41,538 nucleotides of DNA from Pseudomonadota bacterium (GTDB lineage: Bacteria; Pseudomonadota; Gammaproteobacteria; Acidiferrobacterales; Acidiferrobacteraceae), in NCBI GenBank assembly GCA_021777335.1, contig JAJYDT010000015.1, positions 1 to 41,538 on the forward strand. The letters are read 5' to 3'. Shown here one piece after another: positions 9,957 through 18,969 of the stretch. Under the pieces are notes generated by a model that was given only the letters and a program-made list of their open reading frames with translations, was not told the DNA's origin and did no database searches. Positions within the stretch are counted from its first letter, which is position 1. Each line of letters starts with the position of its first letter. The position numbers and the translations under genes were made by a program.

Positions 9957-10520
9957 ATGTCTGAAGTCGTATCGTTCAGCAACCACTTCCTGATCGCCAT
10001 GCCAACCCTCGGCGATCCCAACTTTTTTCGGACCGTGGCGTTCATCTGCGAGCACAATAGCGAGGGCGCCATGGGCATTGTCATCAACCGCCCCGTTGAT
10101 CTCTCGCTGAAAGATGTTTTCGAGCAGCTGGACATCGCGGTGGAGCACGACAAATTTGACCACATCGCCGTCCATCTCGGGGGGCCGGTCCAGAGCAACC
10201 GCGGCTTCGTACTCCATGAACCCGTCGGCAGCTGGGAATCGACCCTGCCGGTCACGGATACGGTCGGCATCTCCACATCACGCGATATCCTCGATGCCAT
10301 CGCACATGGCCAGGGTCCGGCACGTTATCTGCTGGCGCTCGGCTATGCCGGCTGGGGTGCGGGCCAGCTTGAGCAGGAGATCAAGCAGAACGCCTGGCTG
10401 AGTGGTCCGGCCAGCCGCGAAATCCTGTTCGACATGCCGGCACAGACACGCTGGCACGCGGCGGCCCGTCTCCTCGGTGTCGATTTTGCCATGCTTTCGG
10501 AAGAAGCCGGGCACGCTTGA
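9957..10520 (+). CDS. yqgE: YqgE/AlgH family protein (DUF179)
   Basis: A 187-residue cytoplasmic protein of the YqgE/AlgH family, whose molecular function is not established. The family signature NHFLIAMPTLGDPNFFRTV starts at residue 9, followed by GAMGIVINRP, LGGPVQSNRGFVLH, and LALGYAGWGAGQLEQEI. ATG at 9957 gives the usual N-terminus but has no Shine-Dalgarno; an in-frame TTG at 9939 lies 8 nt after AGAGG and may be the real start (+6 residues), in keeping with the TTG starts of its neighbours. Its TGA overlaps the TTG of yqgF, the usual partner in gammaproteobacteria. Confidence 0.92.
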   Translation: MSEVVSFSNHFLIAMPTLGDPNFFRTVAFICEHNSEGAMGIVINRPVDLSLKDVFEQLDIAVEHDKFDHIAVHLGGPVQSNRGFVLHEPVGSWESTLPVTDTVGISTSRDILDAIAHGQGPARYLLALGYAGWGAGQLEQEIKQNAWLSGPASREILFDMPAQTRWHAAARLLGVDFAMLSEEAGHA

Positions 10521-10942
10521 TCCGCACATATCTCGGCTTTGATTTCGGGGAACGACGGATCGGCGTTGCCGTAGGCCGAACCCCGGGTAACCGCTGCGAG
10601 GCCATCGACACCATACGTTCGGTCCGGGGCCATCCGGACTGGCACCACGTGACCCGATTGATCTCGACATGGCAGCCTGCGGCGCTGGTGGTAGGTCTGC
10701 CGGTCCATATGGACCGGCGCGAATGCATGGCAACCGCAGCGGCACGGCGGTTTGGTAACCGTCTGAATGCCCGCTACAATCTGCCTGTCCATTGGGCTGA
10801 CGAGCGCTTGACGTCGGTGGTCGCACGGCACATGCTCGCCGAGGCCGGTGTTTCGAACCGGCGGCAGAAACCCGCCGTCGACAGACTGGCGGCGCGCATC
10901 CTGCTCGAGGAATTTCTCGATGAGAACCCTCAAGAGGACTGA
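10517..10942 (+). CDS. yqgF: YqgF/RuvX-family nuclease (putative pre-16S rRNA or Holliday-junction nuclease)
   Basis: A 141-residue RNase H-fold protein. The first acidic strand is YLGFDFGERRIGVAVG, the second LVVGLPVHMDR, and the C-terminal acidic element is VDRLAARILLEEFL with the preceding DERLTSVVA. The family has been described both as a Holliday-junction resolvase and as the nuclease that matures the 16S rRNA 5' end. The start is TTG at 10517, overlapping the yqgE stop (TTGA); no other start codon precedes the conserved first strand. A 286-nt gap follows before pyrR. Confidence 0.9.
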   Translation: MIRTYLGFDFGERRIGVAVGRTPGNRCEAIDTIRSVRGHPDWHHVTRLISTWQPAALVVGLPVHMDRRECMATAAARRFGNRLNARYNLPVHWADERLTSVVARHMLAEAGVSNRRQKPAVDRLAARILLEEFLDENPQED

Positions 10943-11228
10943 CAAACGGGCGTTTTCCGCTGGCCGGCTTGAACGCGCGACGGGTCTGTCAGGGAATTGT
11001 CTTCAGAAAACGTAGATAATACCCATCACGGTTCCGTCCGGCCGGTCGTGCGCGCGGAGCAAGGGAAGCGGCGTGCAGCCGGACATAAAGGGCCAGCCCA
11101 TCAATGGATGTGGGACATGACCATCCGGAACAGGGGCATGCCGTGTCAGGGACTATAAGGCCTCGTCGCCCGCACGCGGGGGCAGGCCCGGCGTCGCGGG
11201 CGAGGGAACGGTCAGGAGCTTCGAAACG
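10943..11228 (+). promoter_or_regulatory. GC-rich leader upstream of the pyrRBC' operon with a stable hairpin
   Basis: No gene is seen in these 286 nt, the largest gap in the yqgE-pyrC' run. A GATAAT box at 11015-11020 could be a -10 element, but no good -35 lies 16-18 nt upstream. Near the end, CCTCG (11161-11165) and CCCGC (11169-11173) pair with GCGGG (11196-11200) and CGAGG (11201-11205), giving a 10-bp stem with a 3-nt bulge. There is no T run after it, so it is not a simple terminator. The pyrR Shine-Dalgarno AGGAG (11214-11218) lies 9 nt past the stem. A role in pyrimidine-responsive control is a guess. Confidence 0.4.
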
Positions 11229-11726
11229 ATGAGCGAGGCACTTGCGGTTCAGCCGATCATTGATCGCATGGCAGTATCGCTGCGCCCGTATCTTGACCAG
11301 CGGCCCCTGATGATCGGAATCCACACGGGCGGGGTATGGGTTGCGCAGCGACTGCACAAGGCGCTCGGCCTCGAAGAACCGATCGGGACACTGGATATCT
11401 CGTTTTACCGCGACGATTTCACGCGCGTCGGAGTACACCCCCAGGTAAAGACCTCGGATCTTCCCGTCAATATCGAGGACCGGCACGTCATCCTGGTCGA
11501 CGATATCCTGCACACCGGCCGCACGATCAGGGCGGCCCTGAACGAGATCTTCGACTACGGGCGCCCGGCATCGGTGCGGCTTGCCGTGCTGGTCGATCGC
11601 AACGGGCGCGAACTCCCCGTGCAACCGGACGTATGCGGCCACTCCATGAATCTGGCGCCCCACCAGCACGTCAAGCTTGTCAACCGGGATGCGCCGGAAC
11701 TCAGGGTCCAGGAGGGTCTGGATTGA
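11229..11726 (+). CDS. pyrR: PyrR, pyrimidine operon regulator / uracil phosphoribosyltransferase family
   Basis: A 165-residue type I phosphoribosyltransferase. The PRPP-binding loop is [19 protein letters not shown], with [16 protein letters not shown] upstream and [10 protein letters not shown] in the middle, all typical of PyrR. In Gram-positives PyrR controls pyr mRNA attenuation; in gammaproteobacteria the gene is linked to pyrB but the mechanism is not established. AGGAG precedes ATG 11229 by 10 nt. Its TGA overlaps the pyrB TTG (TTGA). Order pyrR-pyrB-pyrC' is the same as in Pseudomonas. Confidence 0.92.
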   Translation: MSEALAVQPIIDRMAVSLRPYLDQRPLMIGIHTGGVWVAQRLHKALGLEEPIGTLDISFYRDDFTRVGVHPQVKTSDLPVNIEDRHVILVDDILHTGRTIRAALNEIFDYGRPASVRLAVLVDRNGRELPVQPDVCGHSMNLAPHQHVKLVNRDAPELRVQEGLD

Positions 11727-12697
11727 CGGGGGGAGACATCCAGTTCGACCGCCAGGGCCGTCTTAGACATCTGTTGACACTTGAAGGCCTCAGCCGCCAG
11801 ACAATCCTGGAAATCCTGGACCTCGCCGAGTCGTTTATTTCGGTGGGCGAACGCGAGATCAAGAAGGTCCCGCTACTACGCGGCAAGACCATTCTCAATC
11901 TGTTTTTCGAGTCCAGCACCCGTACCCGGACCACGTTCGAGATCGCCGGCAAGCGGCTATCGGCCGACGTCATCAATCTCAATGTCAATGCGTCGGCAGC
12001 CTCCAAAGGCGAGACGCTGCTCGACACAGTCCGCAACCTTGAGGCCATGCACACCGACCTGTTCGTGGTGCGGCACGCCGAGAGCGGGGTAGCCTATCTC
12101 GTAGCGTCGCATGTACCGGCGCACGTGCATGTCATCAACGCCGGAGACGGTAGTCACGCGCATCCGACACAGGCGCTGCTCGACGCCTTCACGATACGAC
12201 GTCACAAACGTGCCTTCAACAATCTCAAGGTAGCAATCGTCGGCGACATGCTGCATTCGCGGGTCGCCCGTTCGCAGATCCAGGTGCTGACGACACTGGG
12301 CGTGCGTGATCTGCGCGTGGTGGCGCCCAAAACTTTGTTGCCGCTCAAGGTCGACCGTCTCGGGGTACGTCCGTTCACAGACCTTCACGCCGGGATCGAG
12401 GGCGTGGACGTGATCATCGCGCTGCGCCTGCAGCGCGAGCGCATGCACGGTGCGCTGATCCCGAGTGCGCAGGAGTATTTCGACCTGTTCGGACTGACCC
12501 CCGAGCGACTCGCATTGGCAAAACCGGATGCGATCGTCATGCATCCCGGCCCGATCAATCGTGGACTCGAGATTGATTCAGAGGTGGCGGATGGATCCCA
12601 GTCCGTGATCCTGTCTCAGGTGACGAACGGCATCGCCGTGCGCATGGCAGTCATGGCACTGATACTCGGACCCTCCGTGGAGGCACGCTCCGGATGA
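11723..12697 (+). CDS. pyrB: Aspartate carbamoyltransferase catalytic subunit
   Basis: A 324-residue enzyme that condenses carbamoyl phosphate and Asp in pyrimidine synthesis. The carbamoyl-phosphate loop is [13 protein letters not shown], the flexible SK loop is [25 protein letters not shown] is the conserved His/Gln block, and [12 protein letters not shown] is the C-terminal aspartate site. The start is TTG at 11723: AGGAGG (11710-11715) lies 7 nt upstream and the codon overlaps the pyrR stop. No pyrI regulatory-chain gene is present; instead an inactive dihydroorotase-like gene follows in an ATGA overlap, the class A ATCase arrangement of Pseudomonas. Confidence 0.96.
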   Translation: MTGGDIQFDRQGRLRHLLTLEGLSRQTILEILDLAESFISVGEREIKKVPLLRGKTILNLFFESSTRTRTTFEIAGKRLSADVINLNVNASAASKGETLLDTVRNLEAMHTDLFVVRHAESGVAYLVASHVPAHVHVINAGDGSHAHPTQALLDAFTIRRHKRAFNNLKVAIVGDMLHSRVARSQIQVLTTLGVRDLRVVAPKTLLPLKVDRLGVRPFTDLHAGIEGVDVIIALRLQRERMHGALIPSAQEYFDLFGLTPERLALAKPDAIVMHPGPINRGLEIDSEVADGSQSVILSQVTNGIAVRMAVMALILGPSVEARSG

Positions 12698-13998
12698 AAC
12701 TCCTGATCCACAATGGCCGGGTGGTCGACCCTCTCCACGGCGTCGATGCTGTCCGTGATCTCCATATCGTCGACGGCCTCGTGGTCGCGCCCGCGCGGGA
12801 TTTCAGCGCCGATGAAATCATCGACGCCTCAGGCCTTATCGTATGTCCCGGTCTCGTCGATCTGCGCGCACGGATGCGCGATCCCTCCCCAGGACACAAG
12901 GCGACCTTTGAAAGTGAAGGGGCAGCGGCACTTGCCGGCGGCATTACCACGCTTTGCTGTCCCCCGGATACCGAACCCGTGATCGACACCCCGGCGATCG
13001 CCGAGCGCATCCGGACCCGTTCCGCGCGGACCCTGCCCGCCGTCTACCCCCTGGGCGCCCTTACCCGCGGGCTCGGCGGCCAGCAGCTTGCCGACCTGGC
13101 AACCCTTGACCGTGCCGGCTGCGTGGGGTTCAGCAACGGCTTGCAGCCGCTGCGCGACGCGCAGGTTCAGCGTCGCGCCATGGAGTACGCGGCAAGCTTC
13201 GGCCTCACCGTGTTTCTGCATCCGGAGGATGCCGCACTGCGCGGCAACGGCGTCGTGCATGAGGGTGAGATCAGTGCGAGACTGGGGCTGCCAGGTATCC
13301 CGGAAGCCGCTGAAACGGTAGCCGTCGCGCGCGATCTCGCGCTGGTCGAATACACCGGGGCACGCGTCCACCTCTGTCAGCTGACCAGCCTCCGCGCGCT
13401 TGAAATGGTATCCGAGGCACGCGGCCGGGGGCTGCCCGTTACAGCCGACACGGCCGCGCACTATCTGCACCTGTCTGAACGCGATATCGGTTTTTTTGAT
13501 ACCCACTGCCACGTCCGGCCACCGCTGAGGTCACTCGAAGACCGGGATGGCCTGCGCTCCGCCCTGCGCGACGGTATCCTTTCCGCGGTGTGCTCGGATC
13601 ACCAGCCACATGAGCCGGATGCGAAACTCACGGCGTTCAGCCACTCCGAGCCCGGCGTGTCCGGGCTCGAGACGTTGCTTGCGCTCATGATGGTACTGGT
13701 GGAAGAGCGGCAGCTGTCGCTCACCGCAGCGATCGCCACGGTGACCTGCGGACCGGCTGGCCTCATCGGGATCGATGCCGGCCATCTCGGATCCGGCGCC
13801 CTTGCCGATGTCTGCCTGCTGGATCCGGGATGCCGGTGGATACTGACCGCCGAAGGCATGATCAGTCGCGGGCGGAACAATCCGTTCATCGGCAGAGAGT
13901 TCGGCGCACGCGTCGTGCGCACCCTGATCGCAGGTGAAACCGTGTTTCGCCTCGACGCCGCCGGCGCCTCTTACCTGAGCAGTGCCAATACCCGCTGA
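12694..13998 (+). CDS. pyrX: Dihydroorotase-like protein PyrC' (pyrX), probably non-catalytic ATCase partner
   Basis: A 434-residue amidohydrolase-fold protein like dihydroorotase. The usual metal motif DxHxH (LVDLHVHLREPG type) reads [12 protein letters not shown], so both His ligands (residues 58 and 60) are Arg. The usual HVCHVS block reads VHLCQLTS, again without the ligand His. [11 protein letters not shown] keeps the late Asp/His region. These losses match the inactive PyrC' of Pseudomonas, which is needed to assemble the dodecameric ATCase with PyrB. ATG at 12694 overlaps the pyrB TGA (ATGA), fitting 1:1 production. A true pyrC must exist elsewhere. The 3' end overlaps the convergent glycosyltransferase-like gene by 28 bp. 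Confidence 0.9.
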   Translation: MKLLIHNGRVVDPLHGVDAVRDLHIVDGLVVAPARDFSADEIIDASGLIVCPGLVDLRARMRDPSPGHKATFESEGAAALAGGITTLCCPPDTEPVIDTPAIAERIRTRSARTLPAVYPLGALTRGLGGQQLADLATLDRAGCVGFSNGLQPLRDAQVQRRAMEYAASFGLTVFLHPEDAALRGNGVVHEGEISARLGLPGIPEAAETVAVARDLALVEYTGARVHLCQLTSLRALEMVSEARGRGLPVTADTAAHYLHLSERDIGFFDTHCHVRPPLRSLEDRDGLRSALRDGILSAVCSDHQPHEPDAKLTAFSHSEPGVSGLETLLALMMVLVEERQLSLTAAIATVTCGPAGLIGIDAGHLGSGALADVCLLDPGCRWILTAEGMISRGRNNPFIGREFGARVVRTLIAGETVFRLDAAGASYLSSANTR

Positions 13999-15011
13999 GC
14001 CGCGCCGACCTGCGCGTCAAGCCAGGCCTTTCCCGCATCCCCCTGGCGTTTTCGCTCGTCGGCAAGGGTCAGCAGCGGCATGAGCGCTGGTTCCAGGTCA
14101 TCGAGCCCGCTGACAGCCCGGACCGCGCCATCAACACGCGCTGCGGCGAGCACCGGGCTCAGGCCGAGCGGTCCCGCGACGACGGGGCGCGCAAGCGCGA
14201 GCGGCAGGATGGCATCGGGCTGGGGGCCTGCGGTCGCGAGCGTGCCTCCGGCAACCACCACATCGGCACACCGATACATGCGGCGAGCCACCTCCGCGTC
14301 CTCCAGGTAGTAAACCCGGGTTTGCGGAGGAACAAATGACGTGAGCAGCCGCGCATGGCGGTTGGTCATGAGATGGAAACGCATGGCATCGCGGTACACC
14401 GGCTCGTAGCGCGCCGGGTCGCGCGGGGCGAGCACGAGCAGACCGACACCACGGCGCGAGAGTTTTAGGAAAGTCGTGTAGGCAGCTGCCTCCTCATCCG
14501 CTTCAGTGGCGCCAAAATACAGCACCCAGCGGCCGCGCTCGTGCATCGGGCGGAACCGCTCACAGAGCGCCTCATCGGGCAGACTTGGCAACCCGTCGAC
14601 ACCGAGCAGCGGATCGCCCGTGACCAGCGCCCCGGGCAATCGCCCCTGCTGAGACCTCCCACGCACGGTGATGACTCGCGCATTCACCCGCCCGGCATCG
14701 TCCTGTTCGGCGCTGATCCATGAGACCGGGGCCTTGACCTCACACAGGAAATCCGCCCTGCATGGCAGGCGGCCAGCAACCACGATATGTTTGGGTTTGA
14801 GTCGCCTGAGCAGACGGATGGCTGCACCCGGGTCAGCGGGAACCTCGCCACCCGGGCCGAACCGTACGGTCGCGAGCGGATCAAAGAGGGATCCAAGCGC
14901 CGCAAGGAAACCTGCCGGCACCACAGTCGCAACATCGCGCATCAGCACGGTCGCGCCCGTCCCGTCCCGGCCTGCTGGCCCAGGATGCCCCCACCGGAAC
15001 CAGCCGTTCAC
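13971..15011 (-). CDS. Divergent KdtA/WaaA-like GT-B glycosyltransferase, N-terminally short
   Basis: About 346 residues, shorter than KdtA (~420). The C-terminal half resembles 3-deoxy-manno-octulosonate (Kdo) transferase: WVLYFGATEADEEAAAY, GLLVLAPRDPARYEP, YYLEDAEVARRMYRCADVVV followed by AGGTLATAGPQPDAILPLAL. The N-terminal domain is truncated: KdtA's membrane anchor and first Rossmann strand are not seen. Where KdtA has its catalytic ETELWPN, this protein has VVAGRLPCRADFL, with no matching Glu. It may be an altered enzyme or a non-catalytic paralogue. GTG at 15011, 11 nt after the murI stop, is chosen; ATGs at 15050 and 15044 (inside murI) or 14942 are possible. It overlaps the convergent pyrX 3' end. 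Confidence 0.6.
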   Translation of the reverse strand: MNGWFRWGHPGPAGRDGTGATVLMRDVATVVPAGFLAALGSLFDPLATVRFGPGGEVPADPGAAIRLLRRLKPKHIVVAGRLPCRADFLCEVKAPVSWISAEQDDAGRVNARVITVRGRSQQGRLPGALVTGDPLLGVDGLPSLPDEALCERFRPMHERGRWVLYFGATEADEEAAAYTTFLKLSRRGVGLLVLAPRDPARYEPVYRDAMRFHLMTNRHARLLTSFVPPQTRVYYLEDAEVARRMYRCADVVVAGGTLATAGPQPDAILPLALARPVVAGPLGLSPVLAAARVDGAVRAVSGLDDLEPALMPLLTLADERKRQGDAGKAWLDAQVGAAQRVLALLR

Positions 15012-15021
15012 GAAACCCCGG

Positions 15022-15819
15022 CTACCACGGCACCACCTGCACATGGTCAAACGGCCGTCCGAGAAACTGTTCCCCGATCGCGCGAAACCGCAGAGGAACG
15101 TCAGTCACGTAGAACTCATAGCGTGGTTTCCCCCCGGCACATCCGAGGCCACGGTCGGCAAGCAGACGAAGAGCCTGCCGGGCCACGGTTTCGGCCGAAT
15201 CGACGAGCGCCACGCCGGGCCCGGCGACACACCCGATGAGCGGCTGCAGCAGCGGGTAGTGGGTACAACCCAGAATGAGCGTGTCGATCCCCTGTGCGAG
15301 GACCGGGGCCAGATATTCCGCAGCGACCTGGCGCGTCACCTCATGCGTGAGCCAGCCCTCTTCGACCAGCGGTACCAGCAGCGGACAGGCCTGCGAGGAG
15401 ACAAAGAGATCCTCTCGTTCGCGACGCAACGCCTGTTCATAGGCACCACTGTTGATGGTAGTGAGCGTGCCGATGACCCCGATACGTCCGCCGCGGGTGG
15501 CGCGAACCGCCGCCGATGCTCCCGCTGCGATCACGTCCAGGACTGGCGTGTCCGAAAGCGCGGCGATGGCCTGCGCGGCCACAGCGGCAATAGTATTGCA
15601 CGCAATGATCAGGAGTTTCACGCGGCGGTCAAGCAGGAACTGCGCCATTTGGACGGCATAGGACGTGACGGTTGCTACCGACTTGACGCCATAAGGCACG
15701 CGCGCGGTATCACCGAAATAGAGGATCGATTCCCCGGGGAGACGTTCAATGAGGGCGCGAACGACGGTCAGACCGCCTACGCCCGAATCGAAGACGCCGA
15801 TTGGCTGACTGGAATCCAT
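15022..15819 (-). CDS. murI: Glutamate racemase
   Basis: A 265-residue cofactor-independent racemase that makes D-Glu for peptidoglycan. The N-terminus PIGVFDSGVGGLTVVRAL holds the catalytic Asp/Ser region. The two catalytic Cys are in LIIACNTIAAVA and LILGCTHYPLL, and YFGDTARVPYG is also conserved. ATG at 15819 with AGGG just upstream fits the family start; a GTG at 15843 would add eight residues of no known match. The KdtA-like gene follows; the pilU stop lies 60 nt upstream. Confidence 0.95.
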   Translation of the reverse strand: MDSSQPIGVFDSGVGGLTVVRALIERLPGESILYFGDTARVPYGVKSVATVTSYAVQMAQFLLDRRVKLLIIACNTIAAVAAQAIAALSDTPVLDVIAAGASAAVRATRGGRIGVIGTLTTINSGAYEQALRREREDLFVSSQACPLLVPLVEEGWLTHEVTRQVAAEYLAPVLAQGIDTLILGCTHYPLLQPLIGCVAGPGVALVDSAETVARQALRLLADRGLGCAGGKPRYEFYVTDVPLRFRAIGEQFLGRPFDHVQVVPW

Positions 15820-15879
15820 AGCCCTGACCAGCCACAGCGCCACGGGAACCGCGGCCGGGCGACGGGATTTCTGGGTAAG

Positions 15880-16992
15880 TTAAAAGGTCACGTTGCGCAG
15901 TGACTCGCCCAGACTGCCCGTTTTGGCCTCCTTGCCGTGGAGCTTGATCTGCAGCCTCAGGTCGTTCTGGGAGTCGGCATTGCGCAGGGCCTCATCGTAG
16001 CTGATCAGGTCACTCTCGTACAGGGAAAACAGCGCCTGGTCGAACGTCTGCATCCCGGCCTCGGTCGACTTCGCCATGATCTCCTTGATGCCATGCACCT
16101 CGCCTTTCAGGATGAGGTCCGAGATCAGGGGGGAATTGATCATCACCTCCACCGCCGGCACGCGGCCCTGCCCATCCTTGCGCGGGATCAGGCGCTGCGA
16201 GATGACTGCCTTCAGGTTGAGCGACAGATCCATGAGCAGCTGGGAGCGGCGGTCCTCGGGAAAGAAATTGATAATGCGGTCAAGTGCCTGGTTGGCGCTG
16301 TTGGCATGCAGCGTCGACAGGCACAGGTGTCCGGTCTCGGCAAACGCAACCGCATAATCCATGGTTTCCCGCGCACGGATCTCGCCAATGAGTATGACAT
16401 CCGGCGCTTGGCGGAGCGTATTTTTCAGGGCCGCATCGAAGCTCTGGGTGTCCACGCCGACCTCGCGCTGCGTCACGATGCAGTTCTTGTGGGCATGGAC
16501 ATACTCGATCGGATCCTCAATGGTGATGATATGACCGTGACTGTACTCGTTGCGGTAGCCGATCATGGCGGCGAGCGATGTGGACTTACCTGAGCCCGTA
16601 GCGCCGACGAAGATGACGAGGCCCCGTTTTGTCAAGGTGATGTCCTTCAACACCGCTGGCATGTTCAGGTCTTCAAACAGCGGGATCTTGGTTTCGATCT
16701 TGCGCAGCACCATGCCAACCCGCTGCTGCTGCAGGAATACGTTCACGCGGAAACGCCCGATGTCCTGGGGATTGATCGCAAAGTTGCATTCACTGGTGGC
16801 CTCGAACTGGCGCCGCTGTTCCTCGTTCATGATACCGTAGACGAACTGGCGCGACTGCTCCGGGGTCAGTGCCTGCTTGACCACCGGCACCATCGTGCCG
16901 TCGACCTTGATGCTCGGAGGCGCGCCGGCCGTGATATAGAGGTCGGAGGCCTTCCGGTGCACGACCAGACGCAACAGGTCGGCGAATACCAT
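15880..16992 (-). CDS. pilU: PilU, PilT-paralogue twitching ATPase
   Basis: A 370-residue hexameric retraction ATPase of the type IV pilus. The Walker A is FVGATGSGKSTSLAAMIGYR, the Asp box IITIEDPIEYVH, the Walker B LIGEIRARETMDYA and the His box ETGHLCLSTLHANSANQALD. The longer C-terminal tail (from SLYESDLISYDEALRNAD) separates PilU from PilT. ATG at 16992 shares one base with the pilT TGA (TGATG), so the genes are translationally coupled. The order pilT-pilU is the Pseudomonas order. Confidence 0.95.
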   Translation of the reverse strand: MVFADLLRLVVHRKASDLYITAGAPPSIKVDGTMVPVVKQALTPEQSRQFVYGIMNEEQRRQFEATSECNFAINPQDIGRFRVNVFLQQQRVGMVLRKIETKIPLFEDLNMPAVLKDITLTKRGLVIFVGATGSGKSTSLAAMIGYRNEYSHGHIITIEDPIEYVHAHKNCIVTQREVGVDTQSFDAALKNTLRQAPDVILIGEIRARETMDYAVAFAETGHLCLSTLHANSANQALDRIINFFPEDRRSQLLMDLSLNLKAVISQRLIPRKDGQGRVPAVEVMINSPLISDLILKGEVHGIKEIMAKSTEAGMQTFDQALFSLYESDLISYDEALRNADSQNDLRLQIKLHGKEAKTGSLGESLRNVTF

Positions 16993-18059
16993 CAGCGCTT
17001 TCCTCCAGAAGCCGCGGCCGGAGCCGAGAACTGATCCTTGTTGGCTGCCTTCGCGCGCGCCTCTTCGACGCTCACCTGGCGCGTACGTACCAGCTCGAGG
17101 AGGCACTGGTCAAGTGTCTGCATGCCGAGCGCCTGGCTTGTCTGGATCGCGGAATACATCTGCGCGACCTTGTTTTCCCGGATCAGATTCTTGATCGCCG
17201 ACGTGCCAATCATGATCTCATGCGCCGCAATGCGGCCGCCGCCGACCTTCTTCATCAGGGTCTGCGAGATCACCGCGCGTAATGACTCCGACATCATCGA
17301 CCGGACCATCTCCTTCTCGGCTGCCGGGAATACGTCGACCACACGGTCAATGGTCTTTGCGGCCGAGCTCGTATGCAGCGTCCCGAATACGAGGTGCCCG
17401 GTCTCTGCCGCGGTCAGCGCAAGACGTATCGTCTCGAGGTCACGCATTTCGCCGACCAGAATCACGTCCGGATCCTCGCGCAAAGCGGAGCGCAGCGCGT
17501 TGGTGAAACCCAGCGTGTCCCGGCCAACCTCGCGCTGGTTTATGAGGCAGTTCTTGCTCTGGTGCACGAACTCGATCGGATCCTCGATTGTGAGAATGTG
17601 CTCATGCCGGGTTTCGTTCACATGATTGATCATCGCCGCGAGCGTCGTCGACTTGCCGGAACCGGTTGGACCCGTGACCAGCACGATGCCGCGGGGCTGG
17701 TCTGCAATCTGCTTGAAGATGAACGGTGCGTTCAGCTGCTCAAGTGTCTGCACCTTGGACGGGATGGTCCGGAATACCGCGCCCGACCCGCGGTTCTGCC
17801 GGAACGCGTTGACACGGAAACGCGCCACATTGGGCAGCTCAAAGGAAAAATCGCACTCCAGGCGCTCCTCGTACTCCTTCTGCTGTTTGTCATTCATGAT
17901 GTCATAGACCATGTTGTGCACGGTCCGGTCATCGAGTGGATCCACGTTGATTCGTTTGACATCTCCGTCAACGCGGATCAGCGGAGGCAGCCCCGCCGAC
18001 AAGTGCAGATCCGATGCGCCCTGTTTGAAGGAAAAGCCCAGCAGTTCAGCGATATCCAT
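16992..18059 (-). CDS. pilT: PilT, type IV pilus retraction ATPase
   Basis: A 355-residue ATPase that powers pilus retraction and twitching. The N-terminus MDIAELLGFSFKQGASDLHL is typical. It has Walker A VTGPTGSGKSTTLAAMI, Asp box HILTIEDPIEFVH, Walker B ILVGEMRDLETIRLA and His box ETGHLVFGTLHTSSAAKT; the C-terminal AIRNLIRE-type motif reads AIKNLIRENK. ATG at 18059 is chosen for that N-terminus. The next gene upstream is the divergent proC at 18169. In Pseudomonas yggS lies between proC and pilT; here the gap is only 109 nt, so yggS is absent from this site. Confidence 0.96.
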   Translation of the reverse strand: MDIAELLGFSFKQGASDLHLSAGLPPLIRVDGDVKRINVDPLDDRTVHNMVYDIMNDKQQKEYEERLECDFSFELPNVARFRVNAFRQNRGSGAVFRTIPSKVQTLEQLNAPFIFKQIADQPRGIVLVTGPTGSGKSTTLAAMINHVNETRHEHILTIEDPIEFVHQSKNCLINQREVGRDTLGFTNALRSALREDPDVILVGEMRDLETIRLALTAAETGHLVFGTLHTSSAAKTIDRVVDVFPAAEKEMVRSMMSESLRAVISQTLMKKVGGGRIAAHEIMIGTSAIKNLIRENKVAQMYSAIQTSQALGMQTLDQCLLELVRTRQVSVEEARAKAANKDQFSAPAAASGGKR

Positions 18060-18168
18060 ACGGCAGTCCGGCCTCTTTCGGGGTCCCCTGTGGTGAGTAT
18101 AACGGCCGTCCGGCACTCCACAAGGCAGGCTCCTTTCGTTCTCGGCGCCACCGCCTTAGACTAGACCC

Positions 18169-18969
18169 ATGACGATCGCCCTGATCGGTGGGGGAAATAT
18201 GGCGCAAAGCCTCGTCGGCGGCCTGCTGCGCGCCGGCATCCCCTCGGGTGAAATTGTGGTATCCGATTCGAACGCGCAGGCGCGCTCAGCGGTTGCCGCG
18301 CTCGGGGTGACCGCGCATGCCGACAACCACGCCGCTGTCCGGTACGCGGATACCCTTGTGCTGGCGGTCAAACCACAGGTGCTGGCCGCAGTCGCGAGCG
18401 AGATCCGGGACGTCGTGCGGCAACAGCAGCCACTCGTGGTATCGATCGCGGCCGGCGTCGGCACCAGAGCCCTGCTGCACTGGCTCGGACCGGTTGCGGT
18501 GGTGCGCGCGATGCCAAACACCCCGGCGCTGGTGGGCGCCGGCATAACGGTGCTTTATTCCGGAAAGGACGTGAGCGCGGAGCAGCGGCGGTCGGCGGAA
18601 ATGATCATGCGCGCGGTGGGAGAGGTTGAGTGGGCAGATGACGAGTCGTTGCTTGACGCAGTCACCGCGGTGTCGGGCAGTGGTCCGGCATATTTTTTCC
18701 TGGTGATGGAAGCCCTGGAGCAGGCGGCGGTCCAGGTCGGGCTCGACCCAGGCCTCGCGCACCGGCTGGTGTGCCAGACCGCCCTGGGCTCTGCGCTCAT
18801 GGCGCGGACCGACGACCCTGCGGTATTGCGCGCACGGGTGACCTCCCCGGGCGGCACTACTGAACGGGGCGTGGGCGTGCTCGAACAACAAGGGCTGCGA
18901 ACCACGTTCGCCGCCGCGATCACTGCTGCCTGGGCGCGATCACGCGAGCTTCTGGACCTGTATCGATAG
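18169..18969 (+). CDS. proC: Pyrroline-5-carboxylate reductase
   Basis: A 266-residue NAD(P)H-dependent reductase, last step of proline synthesis. The Rossmann start is IALIGGGNMAQSLVGGLL. LVLAVKPQVL, VVRAMPNTPALVGAG and the C-terminal signature AVSGSGPAYFFLVMEALEQA are family hallmarks, and SPGGTTERGVGVLE closes the active site. The TAG is followed at once by the ATG of yggT, so the pair is probably one operon. It is divergent from pilT. Confidence 0.95.
   Translation: MTIALIGGGNMAQSLVGGLLRAGIPSGEIVVSDSNAQARSAVAALGVTAHADNHAAVRYADTLVLAVKPQVLAAVASEIRDVVRQQQPLVVSIAAGVGTRALLHWLGPVAVVRAMPNTPALVGAGITVLYSGKDVSAEQRRSAEMIMRAVGEVEWADDESLLDAVTAVSGSGPAYFFLVMEALEQAAVQVGLDPGLAHRLVCQTALGSALMARTDDPAVLRARVTSPGGTTERGVGVLEQQGLRTTFAAAITAAWARSRELLDLYR

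Noticed and set aside
10989-11669. A long minus-strand frame opposite pyrR
   Set aside because: It is antisense to the clear pyrR gene and to its leader, with no recognisable domain; typical shadow of GC-rich codon bias.
11996-12050. CRISPR or tRNA in the window
   Set aside because: I looked for regularly spaced repeats and for cloverleaf ends with the TTCGA-type arm throughout and found none that hold up.
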